Of a stretch of DNA of 64,000 nt, positions 54,979-63,830 are shown piece by piece; positions within the stretch are counted from its first letter, which is position 1; each line of letters begins with the position of its first letter. The notes beneath the pieces are model-generated. The model did no database searches. It was not told the origin of the DNA and worked only from the letters and a program-made list of their open reading frames with translations. The stretch is taken from NCBI GenBank assembly GCA_016222825.1, contig JACRQF010000019.1, positions 434,001 through 498,000 on the forward strand, written 5' to 3'. A program made the position numbers and the translations under genes. The DNA is from Verrucomicrobiota bacterium (lineage in GTDB: Bacteria; Verrucomicrobiota; Verrucomicrobiia; CAIQCK01).

Positions 54979-57798
54979 TCAGGGCCGGACGGCCACGGTG
55001 AGCCGCAGCGCAATGTCCTGCGTGTAATGCGGCGACGGTAGCGCGAGCGGGCCGCCGGTGTGGACCTTTGTCTCGGTCAACAGCATCTTGCCGGAGACCG
55101 GCTCGATCCATTCCGCGCGATAGCTTCCGGCGGGCGCCTCCAACGCGAGGTTCGCCTGGAAATCGCCGGTGTTCAGCTTCGTCTTGTCCTTCCATCGCGA
55201 CGCCGGGCTGTTGTGGATATAGACGGCGTATTGCCGGCCCGGCTCGGCCAGCACGCGCACGGACACCTCATCGCTTCGGCCAGCGTTCACGAGATGGTCG
55301 GCCGGCTTCATCTTCACGAAGTCGAAGCGGTTGATGAAGCCGCTCAGCACGCGAAGCTGCCGGCGAAACTCCACACCGCCACCGCCCGGCTGCGTTGGCG
55401 GATAGGCGAACGTGCCGTCCTCGTGGCCGACGGTGAACGAGTAGTCTAGGTTGTTGAAGAGGCCGCCGCCCGCGATGATGAAGTCCCAGGCTTCTGCGCG
55501 ATAGACCTCGTCGCGCGTGCCGCGGAAGCCGGTTTCGTTCTCGCCGATGACGCGGTTGAGCGCGAAGTTTTCCGCCACGACCACCGGTGGATGGGTGTAA
55601 TGGAAGTTGAAGATCGAGACGGCCGGATGCGGGTCGCGCACCTTGGCGGTCTTGTTGGCGATGTTCTGCGCGATGAGCTTCGGGTTCGGATGGTCCTTCT
55701 GCGCGTCGGCGATCACGTCGGCGATGCGGCGCTGCCAGTCGAGCGTGACGCCGCCGAAATAAGGCTCGTTGCAGATCTCGTAGTAGATGTTGTCAAAGCC
55801 GCGCAACTCCTCGACGAACTTGCGGACCATGCGCTCCTGCACAGCGAGCAGACCGCCGTGTTTGTCGAGCGTATAGACGTTGGTGCGCGTGATGCCGCCA
55901 AGGCCGTTGACGTTGTTGGCAATGTTGAACGGGCTGAGCTTCCACTGGTCGTCCTTGTAGAACGGGCAAAAGAGATTCACCTCGACGATCACGCCGCATT
56001 TGTCCGCCTGCGAGACGAAGTCGCGAAACCGGGCGAAGTAGGCGTCGTTCCAGCGCGTGAGGTCAAACTTCTCGCCACTGCGTGCCCACGGCCCGATGAA
56101 GCGGTTGGGCGCGGGCGCAAGCGTGTTCCGGGCGATCTTGAAGGCCCCTGGCTGTTCGAAGTAAGCGCCGCCGGTGAACGTGCGCGTGAGATTGCAGCCG
56201 TCGCGGGCGAGCGTGTCGAGATACTTTACGTAATCGAAGTCGAGGTTCAGCACCGCGCCGTAATGCTCGGCGGAGGTGATGAGCACAGCCTGCTTGCCGC
56301 GCCAGAGGAAGTAGTGCGGGTTGTCGGGATGAAGGGCGAGAGCGGCGGAGACAGACGCCAGCGTGTGCGGCTTTGGGTTCTCGAAGCGGCCGGCCGGACG
56401 CTGGCCTTTGCCTTCGTGGCCGAGATCACCAAGGCCTGCGCGAGCCTTGTCGGCGAGCGCAATGAGGCGCGCGACGACTTCAGGATGCTCGGCAGAAACC
56501 TCCTTCGTCTCGCTGATGTCGTTGCGCACGTCGTAGAGGGCGGCGGGAATGTTCTCCTGGTTTCGCCGCAGACTCATGACCTTCTTCTCCAGCGGCAGGT
56601 AGAGCTTCCACGGGCCGGCGCGAACAGCCTGCAACTGGTCCATCATGTAGTAGAAGAAACCCACTTCGTCGTAGCGCGACTTCGCGGCCGACTCGCCGAA
56701 GATCAACGGCCGGATGTCGTGGCCGTCTATGATGCGGTCCTTCGGCGGCTCGCCGCCCGCGAGTTTCGCGAACGTCGGCAGCCAGTCCATCATCGCGCAG
56801 AGTTCGTCGCAGACCTTGCCGGCGGGGACTTTGCCGGGCCAGCGCACGACGCACGGCATCCGCATCGCGCCCTCGGAGGTGTCGTAGCCCCAGCCTTTGA
56901 GAGGGGCGTTGCTGCCTTGCGGCGGGTTGCGGCGGACGGCGCCGTTGTCGGAGGTCCAGACCACGAGCGTCTTCTCATCGAGGCCGAGCTTCTTGAGCGC
57001 GGCGAGGATTTCGCCGGTGGACCAGTCGAGTTCCTCGACGCTGTCGCCGTAGGGACCGTTCTTGGACTTGCCCTGAAACGCCGGGCTGGCGAACGGCCGC
57101 GCCGTGCTGCCGGGCATCGCGTGCGGCAGGTAGAGGAAGAACGGGCGGTCTTTGTTCTCGGTGAGGAAACGGATCGTCTCCTCTGTATATCGCTTCGTGA
57201 GATAGTCCCGGTCCACAGGCGCTTCGATGACCTTCTCCTGGCGCATCAGCGGCAGCGGCGGCCAGTGCGGGTTGTTCTTCGAGGGCGTCATATCGTCGCT
57301 GTAGGGAATGCCGAAGAAATAGTCGAAGCCGTGCTTTGTCGGCAGGAACGGCGCCTGGCAACCGAGATGCCATTTGCCGATGCACATCGTGGTGTAGCCG
57401 CAACCCTTGAGCAGCTTGGCGATGGTAATCTCGCTGGGATGAAGCCCTTTCGTATCCATCACCTTCAACACCGGTGAACCGCTGCCGCTGACGTGCATGT
57501 TCACGCGGCGCGGGTAGCAACCGCTCATCAACGCGGCGCGCGACGGTGTGCAAACGCCGCTGGCGCTGTAGAAGCTCGTCAGCCGCATGCCCTCTGCCGC
57601 CATGCGGTCCACGTGCGGCGTGCGATGGAGCTTCGAGCCGTAGCAACCGAGGTCACCGTAACCGAAGTTGTCCACGAAGATGAAAATGATATTCGGTTTG
57701 GCCACGGCGGCTTCCTTGGCGACGGCAACGCCACCGAACAGGGACAGCGTAGGGACCGCAAAGAGCAGCCCAATTACAGCTCGCATCATCGGAATCAT
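54979..57798 (-). CDS. Sulfatase fused to a clan GH-A-like glycoside hydrolase domain
   Basis: 939 residues from ATG 57798 (AGGAGAGGTTCA upstream) with a signal peptide (VIGLLFAVPTLSLFGGVAVA). Residues about 30-465 are a type I sulfatase, with the formylglycine motif C83-T-P-S-R, PNIIFIFVDNFGYGDLGCYG (metal Asp residues) and a GKWHLGCQ motif. Residues about 475-939 look like a (beta/alpha)8 barrel with IYYEICNEP (candidate acid/base E678) and GENETGF (candidate nucleophile E753 or E755), then a C-terminal beta-domain. Such a fusion would remove sulfate and cleave the glycan in one exported protein. FGly conversion of C83 is needed for activity. Confidence 0.88.
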   Translation of the reverse strand: MIPMMRAVIGLLFAVPTLSLFGGVAVAKEAAVAKPNIIFIFVDNFGYGDLGCYGSKLHRTPHVDRMAAEGMRLTSFYSASGVCTPSRAALMSGCYPRRVNMHVSGSGSPVLKVMDTKGLHPSEITIAKLLKGCGYTTMCIGKWHLGCQAPFLPTKHGFDYFFGIPYSDDMTPSKNNPHWPPLPLMRQEKVIEAPVDRDYLTKRYTEETIRFLTENKDRPFFLYLPHAMPGSTARPFASPAFQGKSKNGPYGDSVEELDWSTGEILAALKKLGLDEKTLVVWTSDNGAVRRNPPQGSNAPLKGWGYDTSEGAMRMPCVVRWPGKVPAGKVCDELCAMMDWLPTFAKLAGGEPPKDRIIDGHDIRPLIFGESAAKSRYDEVGFFYYMMDQLQAVRAGPWKLYLPLEKKVMSLRRNQENIPAALYDVRNDISETKEVSAEHPEVVARLIALADKARAGLGDLGHEGKGQRPAGRFENPKPHTLASVSAALALHPDNPHYFLWRGKQAVLITSAEHYGAVLNLDFDYVKYLDTLARDGCNLTRTFTGGAYFEQPGAFKIARNTLAPAPNRFIGPWARSGEKFDLTRWNDAYFARFRDFVSQADKCGVIVEVNLFCPFYKDDQWKLSPFNIANNVNGLGGITRTNVYTLDKHGGLLAVQERMVRKFVEELRGFDNIYYEICNEPYFGGVTLDWQRRIADVIADAQKDHPNPKLIAQNIANKTAKVRDPHPAVSIFNFHYTHPPVVVAENFALNRVIGENETGFRGTRDEVYRAEAWDFIIAGGGLFNNLDYSFTVGHEDGTFAYPPTQPGGGGVEFRRQLRVLSGFINRFDFVKMKPADHLVNAGRSDEVSVRVLAEPGRQYAVYIHNSPASRWKDKTKLNTGDFQANLALEAPAGSYRAEWIEPVSGKMLLTETKVHTGGPLALPSPHYTQDIALRLTVAVRP

Positions 57799-57824
57799 TG
57801 AACCTCTCCTCTGTTGGACAGCAG

Positions 57825-58658
57825 CTACGGCGCGGCGGTGACTTTGTTCCGCAGCACGCCGATGCCTTCGATCTCCACTTCGCAGATGTCGCCGGGCTTG
57901 ATCTGCGCGGTCTCGCCGGGCGTGCCAGTGTAGATGAGATCGCCCGGCTCCAACGTCATGTGCTGGCTGGCGAAGCTGACGATGGCGGCGACGTTGTGAA
58001 TGAGGTCGCTCGTGCGCTGATGCTGGCGGACTTCGCCGTTAACGCGCATCTGGAGGTCGATGTCGCCGTAGTTCAGCCCGGACACAACGAACGGACCGCA
58101 CGGGCCGAACGTGTCGCTGCCCTTGGCCCGCCACCATTGCACGTCGCCCTTCTGCCAATCGCGCGCACTGATGTCGTTGCCGCACGTTACGCCGAAGACG
58201 TAGCCGGGCGACTTCTCCTTCGGCACGTTCCGTGCGCGCTTGCCGATGACCACTACCAGTTCACCTTCGTGATGGACGTTGGTGGTGCCTTTCGGCAGGA
58301 CGATGGGCGCGCCGTGCGCGATGAGACAGGAGGGCGGCTTGAGGAACAACTGCGGCACTTCGAATTTCGGGTTCACGACCTGGCCGGGGTGATGACTGCG
58401 GTAGTTGCCGGCCATCGCGAGCACCTTGCTGGGCCGCGTTGGCGGCAGCAGCTTCACGCTCGCGAGCGGATGGGTCTTACCCGTGCGCTTCCACTCGCCG
58501 AACAGGGTGCCGGAAATCTCGTGAATGACCTCGCCTTCGACCACGCCGTAGGCGGAGGTCTTGTCGAGTTGGAAGCGGGCGAACTTCGTGACCTTCTGCT
58601 CGGCGGCGTGGGCAGAAGTGAGCACGACCAGGATGACTGAGAGCCAGCAGGTTTTCAT
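57825..58658 (-). CDS. Fumarylacetoacetate hydrolase-fold protein with signal peptide
   Basis: 277 residues. A signal peptide (WLSVILVVLTSAHA) is followed by the FAH fold. The metal-site motifs are VHHEGELVVVIGKRARN and GVTCGNDISARDWQKGDVQWWRAKG, with TGTPGETAQIKPGD near the C-terminus. FAH-fold enzymes usually act in the cytoplasm as hydrolases, decarboxylases or isomerases of keto-acids; export is unusual. Its start overlaps the stop of the upstream sulfatase by four bases, and it is 26 bases from the sulfatase-glycosidase gene. It may process a keto-acid-type sugar. Confidence 0.88.
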   Translation of the reverse strand: MKTCWLSVILVVLTSAHAAEQKVTKFARFQLDKTSAYGVVEGEVIHEISGTLFGEWKRTGKTHPLASVKLLPPTRPSKVLAMAGNYRSHHPGQVVNPKFEVPQLFLKPPSCLIAHGAPIVLPKGTTNVHHEGELVVVIGKRARNVPKEKSPGYVFGVTCGNDISARDWQKGDVQWWRAKGSDTFGPCGPFVVSGLNYGDIDLQMRVNGEVRQHQRTSDLIHNVAAIVSFASQHMTLEPGDLIYTGTPGETAQIKPGDICEVEIEGIGVLRNKVTAAP

Positions 58659-60184
58659 TTTGTCTTGTCTCCATCAAGCGCCGGGAACGGGAACACCGAC
58701 GACGGCGTGTGTTGCTCGCGCATGATCTTTTCCATCTTCGCGACGATGTCGGGATACTCCGCGGCGAAGTCTTTGGTCTCGGCGATATCGTCCTTCAGGT
58801 TGTAAAGCCCGATGCGCATGTTCGGCTCGGCCTTCTTGCCTTTGGCCTTGCCCCTGCCGCGCGGCAGCATGTTCTGGCGGATGGCTTTCCAGTCGCCGAC
58901 GCGGAGGCACTGCTGGCCGCCGTAGCCAGGAAACTCGCGGTAGAGGAACGGCCTCGGCGCCTGCCTCTGGCCGAGCAACGTCGGCGCGAAGCTGATGCCG
59001 TCGACGTTCTTCGGCGTCGTGTCTTTCGCACCCGCAAGTTCTGCGAATGTCGGCAGAATGTCCTCGAAGCCGACGATGCGGTCGCAGGTTTTGCCCGCAG
59101 CGACGCGCCCGCGCCAGCGCACGATGAATGGCTCGCGGATGCCGCCTTCCCAAAGCGTGCCTTTGCCGTCGCGCAATCCACCGGCGGAGTTGAAGAACTC
59201 TGCATCGGTTCCCGCCAAGCCGGTGTGCGTGCCGTTGAGCGGGCCGTTGTCGGAACTGAAGAGGAAGATCGTGTTGTCGTCGAGGCCGAGTTCTTTTACA
59301 AGGTCCATCATGCGACCGATCTCGCGGTCCATGCGCGTGATCATGGCGGCGTAGGCGGCGCGCGGCGCGAAGTGCGGCAGGTAGCCACGTCCGCCGGCGT
59401 AGGGCGGGTCGGACCACTTGCCGAGATACTCCGCAAGCGAGTCATCGGGCACCTGCAGCGCGAGGTGCGGCACCGTCGTCGGGAAGAAGAGGAAGAACGG
59501 ACGGTCCTTGTTCTCGCGAATGAAGCGCCGCGCCTGTTCGGCGATGAGGTCGGCGGAGTATTGCTTGCCGATGAATTGTTTGTAGCTCGCCGGGTTGTTC
59601 GGGTCGGCGCCAGCGGGGAGTTTGTTCGCGTGCGCGTCAATCTCCGGGTTGTCGAGCGTGACTTGCTTGTCATTGTCCCAGAGCGTGGTCGGATAAAAAT
59701 TGTGCGCCTTGCCCTGGCAGTTGTAGCCGTAGAACCGATCGAGGCCCTGTTTCAGCGGATCGCCGCTGCTGCCAAACGGTCCGAGGCCCCACTTGCCGAA
59801 CGCGCCGGTGGCGTAGCCCTGTGCCTTCAACAGCTTCGGGATCGTGACGCTCTCGGCGGGAATCGGCTCCTGTCCTTCGGGCTTCACGCTCCGGTTGTCG
59901 CGCACGTAGGCGTGGCCCGGATGCAGGCCGGTCATGAGCACGCAACGCGACGGCGCGCAGACGGCGTTGCCGGAGTAGGCTTGCGTGAAACGCGTGCCTT
60001 CGGTGGCCATGCGGTCGAGATTCGGTGTGCGGATCTTCTGCTGACCGTAGCAACCGAGATCGCCATAGCCGAGGTCGTCGGCGATAATGAGGATGATGTT
60101 GGGTTTGCGCTCGGCGGCGGACGAAGGAGTGATGAGGTTAACCAGCGCCAGCAGCGCTCCGATGAGGATGGATGGCAGCTTCAT
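58655..60184 (-). CDS. Secreted arylsulfatase (type I, formylglycine-dependent)
   Basis: 509 residues with a signal peptide (ILIGALLALVNLITPSSA). The sulfatase core shows PNIILIIADDLGYGDLGCYG (metal Asp pair), C76-A-P-S-R (the FGly site in NAVCAPSR), GKWGLGPFG and a SSDNGPLNGTH motif. The C-terminal region holds the usual four-strand sulfatase subdomain. It needs maturation by a formylglycine-generating enzyme or anSME, which is not in this window. It is the middle of the sulfatase operon; the ATGA overlap with the FAH gene shows coupled translation. Confidence 0.93.
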   Translation of the reverse strand: MKLPSILIGALLALVNLITPSSAAERKPNIILIIADDLGYGDLGCYGQQKIRTPNLDRMATEGTRFTQAYSGNAVCAPSRCVLMTGLHPGHAYVRDNRSVKPEGQEPIPAESVTIPKLLKAQGYATGAFGKWGLGPFGSSGDPLKQGLDRFYGYNCQGKAHNFYPTTLWDNDKQVTLDNPEIDAHANKLPAGADPNNPASYKQFIGKQYSADLIAEQARRFIRENKDRPFFLFFPTTVPHLALQVPDDSLAEYLGKWSDPPYAGGRGYLPHFAPRAAYAAMITRMDREIGRMMDLVKELGLDDNTIFLFSSDNGPLNGTHTGLAGTDAEFFNSAGGLRDGKGTLWEGGIREPFIVRWRGRVAAGKTCDRIVGFEDILPTFAELAGAKDTTPKNVDGISFAPTLLGQRQAPRPFLYREFPGYGGQQCLRVGDWKAIRQNMLPRGRGKAKGKKAEPNMRIGLYNLKDDIAETKDFAAEYPDIVAKMEKIMREQHTPSSVFPFPALDGDKTK

Positions 60185-60244
60185 GGCGCTCTTTTACCCG
60201 AAACCGACCGCTCAAAGCAATGCTACGGCGAACGGCGGACGCAA

Positions 60245-61663
60245 TCAGTGGCTTCCTTGGAGAAGCGGGTCTTCATTTTCCTTCAACCACTTCTCCAGTT
60301 TCGTCCGCAACTCACTACGCATCGCCGAATGCTGCGGATCAGCGGAAAGGTCCTTCAGTTCATTGGGGTCGGCGGCAAGGTCGAAGAGTTGATAGCGCTG
60401 CTGCTTCGGATACCAGATGAGCTTCCAGCGGTCAGTGCGGATCGCGCGCTGCGTGTCGGTGAAGTAGCCGACGAGATGCGGATAGACCGTGTCAGCATTG
60501 CCAGTCAGCACCGGGACGAGGCTCCTGCCTTGGACGGTTTCGGGAATCTTCACGCCGGCCAGCTCGCACGTCGTCGGGAAGAGGTCGCGCAGATAGCACT
60601 GCGCGGCGATGCGGCGGTTCTTGGGGATAGCGGGGCCGCTGAAGATGAGCGGCACGCTGAATGTGTGGTCGTAGAGGTTCTGCTTGCCGCGCAATCCGTG
60701 ACTGCCAACCGCGAGGCCCTGGTCGGTGGAAAAAATAATGATGGTGTTCTCCGCCTGACCGCTCTCGCGCAGCGCGACGAGGACGCGGCCGATCTGTGCG
60801 TCCATGTGTTCGATGACGGCGTAGTAAGCCGCAAGTTCGCCCCGGACATCGCCTGGCGTGCGCGGCCACGGCCAGAGAAGCTCGTCGCGACCGCGGAGGT
60901 TACCGTGCTCGAACGGATGCTCCGGCAGAAAGTTCGGTGGCAGCGGGATGCTCTGCGGATCGTATTTGCCGGCATAGCCGGGAGGCAGGTGCAGCGGGTC
61001 GTGCGGCGCGGTGAAGTTGACGTGCAGGAAGAACGGCTCGGCAGATTTGCGGTTGATCAACTCGACGGCGGCATCGGCAAAGCGGCGGCTGATGTCGGCG
61101 GTCAGGCCGACGCCTTTCTCCGGCTCGGCGCGGCCGTCGTCGGTCTTGAATGTCCAGCCGCGATAGCCGGTGACCTCTCGCCCGGCCCAGTCGCGCGGCA
61201 ACGTCTGCTCCTTGCCGCCGCCACCACCGGTGTAGAGGCCGCGCGTTTCCATGTAGCCGCGCGTCTTCGGCGATCCGTCGTTGTGCCACTTGCCGACATA
61301 CCACGTGCGGTAGCCCGCTTGCCGCAGCGTGTCCGCCCAGAACGCCAGCCCCGGTTTGAGTTTGCCGCCGCCGTAAGGCACACCGTTGCGGAAGCTGCAG
61401 ACGCCCGTGAGAATCTCGGCGCGGCTGGCGACACAGATCGGATAGGCCGCCGTCGCGCGGGTGAACGCCGTGCCACCGGCAGCGAGGCTGTCCAGATTGG
61501 GCGTGCGGATGACGCGGTTGCCGAGCGCGTGGATCGTGTCGGGTCGCTGGTCGTCGCTGATGATGACGAGGAAGTTGGGGCGCGCTTTGCCAGGGCCAGC
61601 GCCTGAACAAACAGCCGCCGCCGAGCAGGCAACCGCAAATGAGATGAGTTTCCTTATGAACAT
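60245..61663 (-). CDS. Secreted sulfatase with CxAxR formylglycine motif
   Basis: 472 residues from ATG 61663, with a signal peptide (LISFAVACSAAAVCSGAG). The sulfatase core is present: FLVIISDDQRPDTIHALGN, a GKWHNDG motif, FFLHVNFTAPHDP and FSTDQGLAVGSHGLRGKQNLY. The formylglycine site is C77-V-A-S-R, where the usual proline is alanine. Some formylglycine-generating systems accept CxAxR, but maturation is less certain. The motif set resembles iduronate-2-sulfatase-like and choline-sulfatase-like enzymes. It lies 41 bases from the DUF1080 gene. Confidence 0.9.
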   Translation of the reverse strand: MFIRKLISFAVACSAAAVCSGAGPGKARPNFLVIISDDQRPDTIHALGNRVIRTPNLDSLAAGGTAFTRATAAYPICVASRAEILTGVCSFRNGVPYGGGKLKPGLAFWADTLRQAGYRTWYVGKWHNDGSPKTRGYMETRGLYTGGGGGKEQTLPRDWAGREVTGYRGWTFKTDDGRAEPEKGVGLTADISRRFADAAVELINRKSAEPFFLHVNFTAPHDPLHLPPGYAGKYDPQSIPLPPNFLPEHPFEHGNLRGRDELLWPWPRTPGDVRGELAAYYAVIEHMDAQIGRVLVALRESGQAENTIIIFSTDQGLAVGSHGLRGKQNLYDHTFSVPLIFSGPAIPKNRRIAAQCYLRDLFPTTCELAGVKIPETVQGRSLVPVLTGNADTVYPHLVGYFTDTQRAIRTDRWKLIWYPKQQRYQLFDLAADPNELKDLSADPQHSAMRSELRTKLEKWLKENEDPLLQGSH

Positions 61664-61704
61664 TGTCCGGTCGCAAAGCAGCGCCGGCACTTTGCGGCGC
61701 AGCG

Positions 61705-62412
61705 CTACTTCAGTTTCTTGATCCGGATGTTGCGCCAGCGGATTTCGCTGCCGGGCACGCCTTTCTTGCCGATGCCGTGGACTTGCAGGCCGAAGACGCC
61801 GCAGAGGGTCATCGAGTCCTTGAAGTCGGCGGCGGGCACGCCGTTGATCCATGTCTTGATGGAATCGCCGCGGCACTCGATGCGGCCCTGGTTCCACTCG
61901 CCCTGCTTGAACGCCTTGCGGGAGGCCTCTTTCTCCTTGAGGTCGGCCAGCCAGCCGCGGCGGGCCTCGTCATAGACGCCGCCGGTGTAGGCGCGCGATG
62001 ACGGGTCAATCTCATACTGGTAGCCGTGGACGCGGTCGGCGGGGATCTTCTTCGGCTTGCCGTCAATCGTCAGCGTCTTCTCTTCATCGAACCACTCGCT
62101 GCGGAACTGGACGCCGGAGTTCATGTTCGTGGCCACTTTGAACTCGAACTCGAAGACGAAGTTGCTGAAGTTGCGCTTCGTGCAAAGGAAGGAGTTGCCG
62201 GTGTTGGCGACGGTCTTGCCGACGATGCAGCCGTCCTCGACGCGATACTCGGCCTTGCCGCTGTGTTGCTCCCATCCGTCGAGCGACTGGCCGTCGAAAA
62301 GGCTGGTCCAGCCACCGCCCGATTGTTGCGGGCTGGCGCAGCCGGCGATCACGAGACAACCCGCCGCCGCCAGCGCCACGGCGAACGCGCCGATGAATTC
62401 CGTTTTCTTCAT
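61705..62412 (-). CDS. DUF1080 (3-keto-disaccharide hydrolase-like) lipoprotein
   Basis: 235 residues from ATG 62412. A lipobox ends at the cysteine in VIAGC (residue 25). The concanavalin-like fold of DUF1080 (PF06439) is shown by GWTSLFDGQSLDGWEQHSGK, FVFEFEFKVATNMNSGVQFRSEW, YQYEIDPSSRAYTGGVYDEAR and ETRWRNIRIKKL-like strands. Some DUF1080 proteins hydrolyse 3-keto-disaccharides, working with Gfo/Idh/MocA oxidoreductases. That pairing occurs here: the oxidoreductase stop is 2 bases upstream. It is membrane-anchored, likely on the outer membrane. Confidence 0.9.
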   Translation of the reverse strand: MKKTEFIGAFAVALAAAGCLVIAGCASPQQSGGGWTSLFDGQSLDGWEQHSGKAEYRVEDGCIVGKTVANTGNSFLCTKRNFSNFVFEFEFKVATNMNSGVQFRSEWFDEEKTLTIDGKPKKIPADRVHGYQYEIDPSSRAYTGGVYDEARRGWLADLKEKEASRKAFKQGEWNQGRIECRGDSIKTWINGVPAADFKDSMTLCGVFGLQVHGIGKKGVPGSEIRWRNIRIKKLK

Positions 62413-62414
62413 GG

Positions 62415-63821
62415 TCACAGTCCTTTCACTTCCCAACCCCTGCGATACTGGCGGCGGACGAACTGGTTGGCCTCCGTCACGTTGGTAAACTTCAGCTTCG
62501 CGGCGTTCCACTCCAGCGTTGTCTTCGGGAATCGCACCGCGACGCTGCCGAGGATCACCGCTTCCGTCAGCGGACCGGCGTAGTCGAAGTTGGCGGAAGG
62601 TTTGCCCTTGCCGATGCACGCCTCCGCCCATTGCGTCCAGTGATGGTCGTTCGTCACTTCCGGCATCTGGAAGTCTTTGTATTGGTCCAGCGGGAAGAGT
62701 TTCGGCATCGCGATGTGCGGCACAAGCATCACGCCCTTGGTGCCGATGACGATCGAGCCTTGGTCGGGAATGGGGCCGCTGTTCCTGCGCTTCTTCTTCG
62801 GGTCGGCCTTCGCGTCGTCGGGCTTCGCCGGCTCGGCCACGAGCGCCTGGATGTCCTTCGGTGGACGCTCGTCGCCGTCATACCAGGTAACGTTGACGGT
62901 CTTGCCTTCGGTGAACTTCGTGCCGGGGAAGACGTAACGGATGACGGCGTTGATGGCCCAGTTCCACTTGTCCGGCGCGGGACCTTCGGAACGCACGCTG
63001 ATCGGCGCGGTGAGCGCGGCGGCCTCGTAGATCGGGTCGTAGATGTGGCAGCCCATGTCGCCGAACGTGCCCGTGCCGAAATCGAGCCGCTTGCGCCAGT
63101 TGCCGGGATGATAGTAGCCCTTGCCGATGAACGGCCGGTCCGTGCAAACGCCGAGCCAGAGGTTCCAGTCAAAACCCTCCGGCGCCGGCTCGGTCGAGGC
63201 CGGCGGCTCGCCCGCATCGCCCCACTTCTTGCTGCTCCACGTGTGGATTTCCTTCACCTTGCCGATCACGCCCTTCTGCACGAGCGCCACCGCCATGCGA
63301 TACGCCTTCTGTGAATGACACTGGATGCCCATCTGCGTCACGAGCTTCTTCTTCCGCGCCATGAGCGTGAGCTGCCGCACCTCGTAGAGGTCGTGGCAGA
63401 GCGGCTTCTGGCAATAAACGTGTTTGCCGAGCTGCATCGCCGCCATCGAGATCGGCCCGTGCATGTGGTCCGGCGTGCCGACGTTGCAGGAGTCGAAGTT
63501 CTTCCCCTCCTTGTCGAGCAACTGCCGCCAGTCCTGATACACCTTCACGTCGGGGAACTTCGCCTTCAACCCTTCGAGCCGCTTCATGTCTACCTCGGCG
63601 ACGGCGGTGAGCTTGACGAAGTCGTTGCAGCAGATCGCCTGGATGTCGGCCCACGCCATGCCCGCCCCGCCGAAGCTGGCGTGGCGCAACACGCGGCTCG
63701 GCGGCGCGGAGAGGAGGTTGCGCGTGAAGAACGGCGTCGTCAGCGTGGCGGTGCCGAGGGTTTTCAGGAACGAGCGACGGTTGAGGAGCAAGTGTGTGTT
63801 CATTGTGGTGTTCGATGGCAT
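62415..63821 (-). CDS. Tat-exported Gfo/Idh/MocA family oxidoreductase
   Basis: 468 residues from ATG 63821; ATG 63803 is also possible. The Tat signal is LNRRSFLKTLGTATLTTPF. A weak Rossmann motif (RHASFGGAGMAWADI) is followed by VGTPDHMHGPISMAAMQLGKHVYCQKPLCHDLYEVR, in which QKP replaces EKP, then GFDWNLWLGVC and the C-terminal substrate domain. Family members oxidise sugar hydroxyls with a bound nucleotide. It is 2 bases from the DUF1080 gene, which suggests a keto-sugar pathway: oxidation by this enzyme, hydrolysis by the DUF1080 partner. Confidence 0.9.
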   Translation of the reverse strand: MPSNTTMNTHLLLNRRSFLKTLGTATLTTPFFTRNLLSAPPSRVLRHASFGGAGMAWADIQAICCNDFVKLTAVAEVDMKRLEGLKAKFPDVKVYQDWRQLLDKEGKNFDSCNVGTPDHMHGPISMAAMQLGKHVYCQKPLCHDLYEVRQLTLMARKKKLVTQMGIQCHSQKAYRMAVALVQKGVIGKVKEIHTWSSKKWGDAGEPPASTEPAPEGFDWNLWLGVCTDRPFIGKGYYHPGNWRKRLDFGTGTFGDMGCHIYDPIYEAAALTAPISVRSEGPAPDKWNWAINAVIRYVFPGTKFTEGKTVNVTWYDGDERPPKDIQALVAEPAKPDDAKADPKKKRRNSGPIPDQGSIVIGTKGVMLVPHIAMPKLFPLDQYKDFQMPEVTNDHHWTQWAEACIGKGKPSANFDYAGPLTEAVILGSVAVRFPKTTLEWNAAKLKFTNVTEANQFVRRQYRRGWEVKGL

Positions 63822-63830
63822 GGTTTGGAC

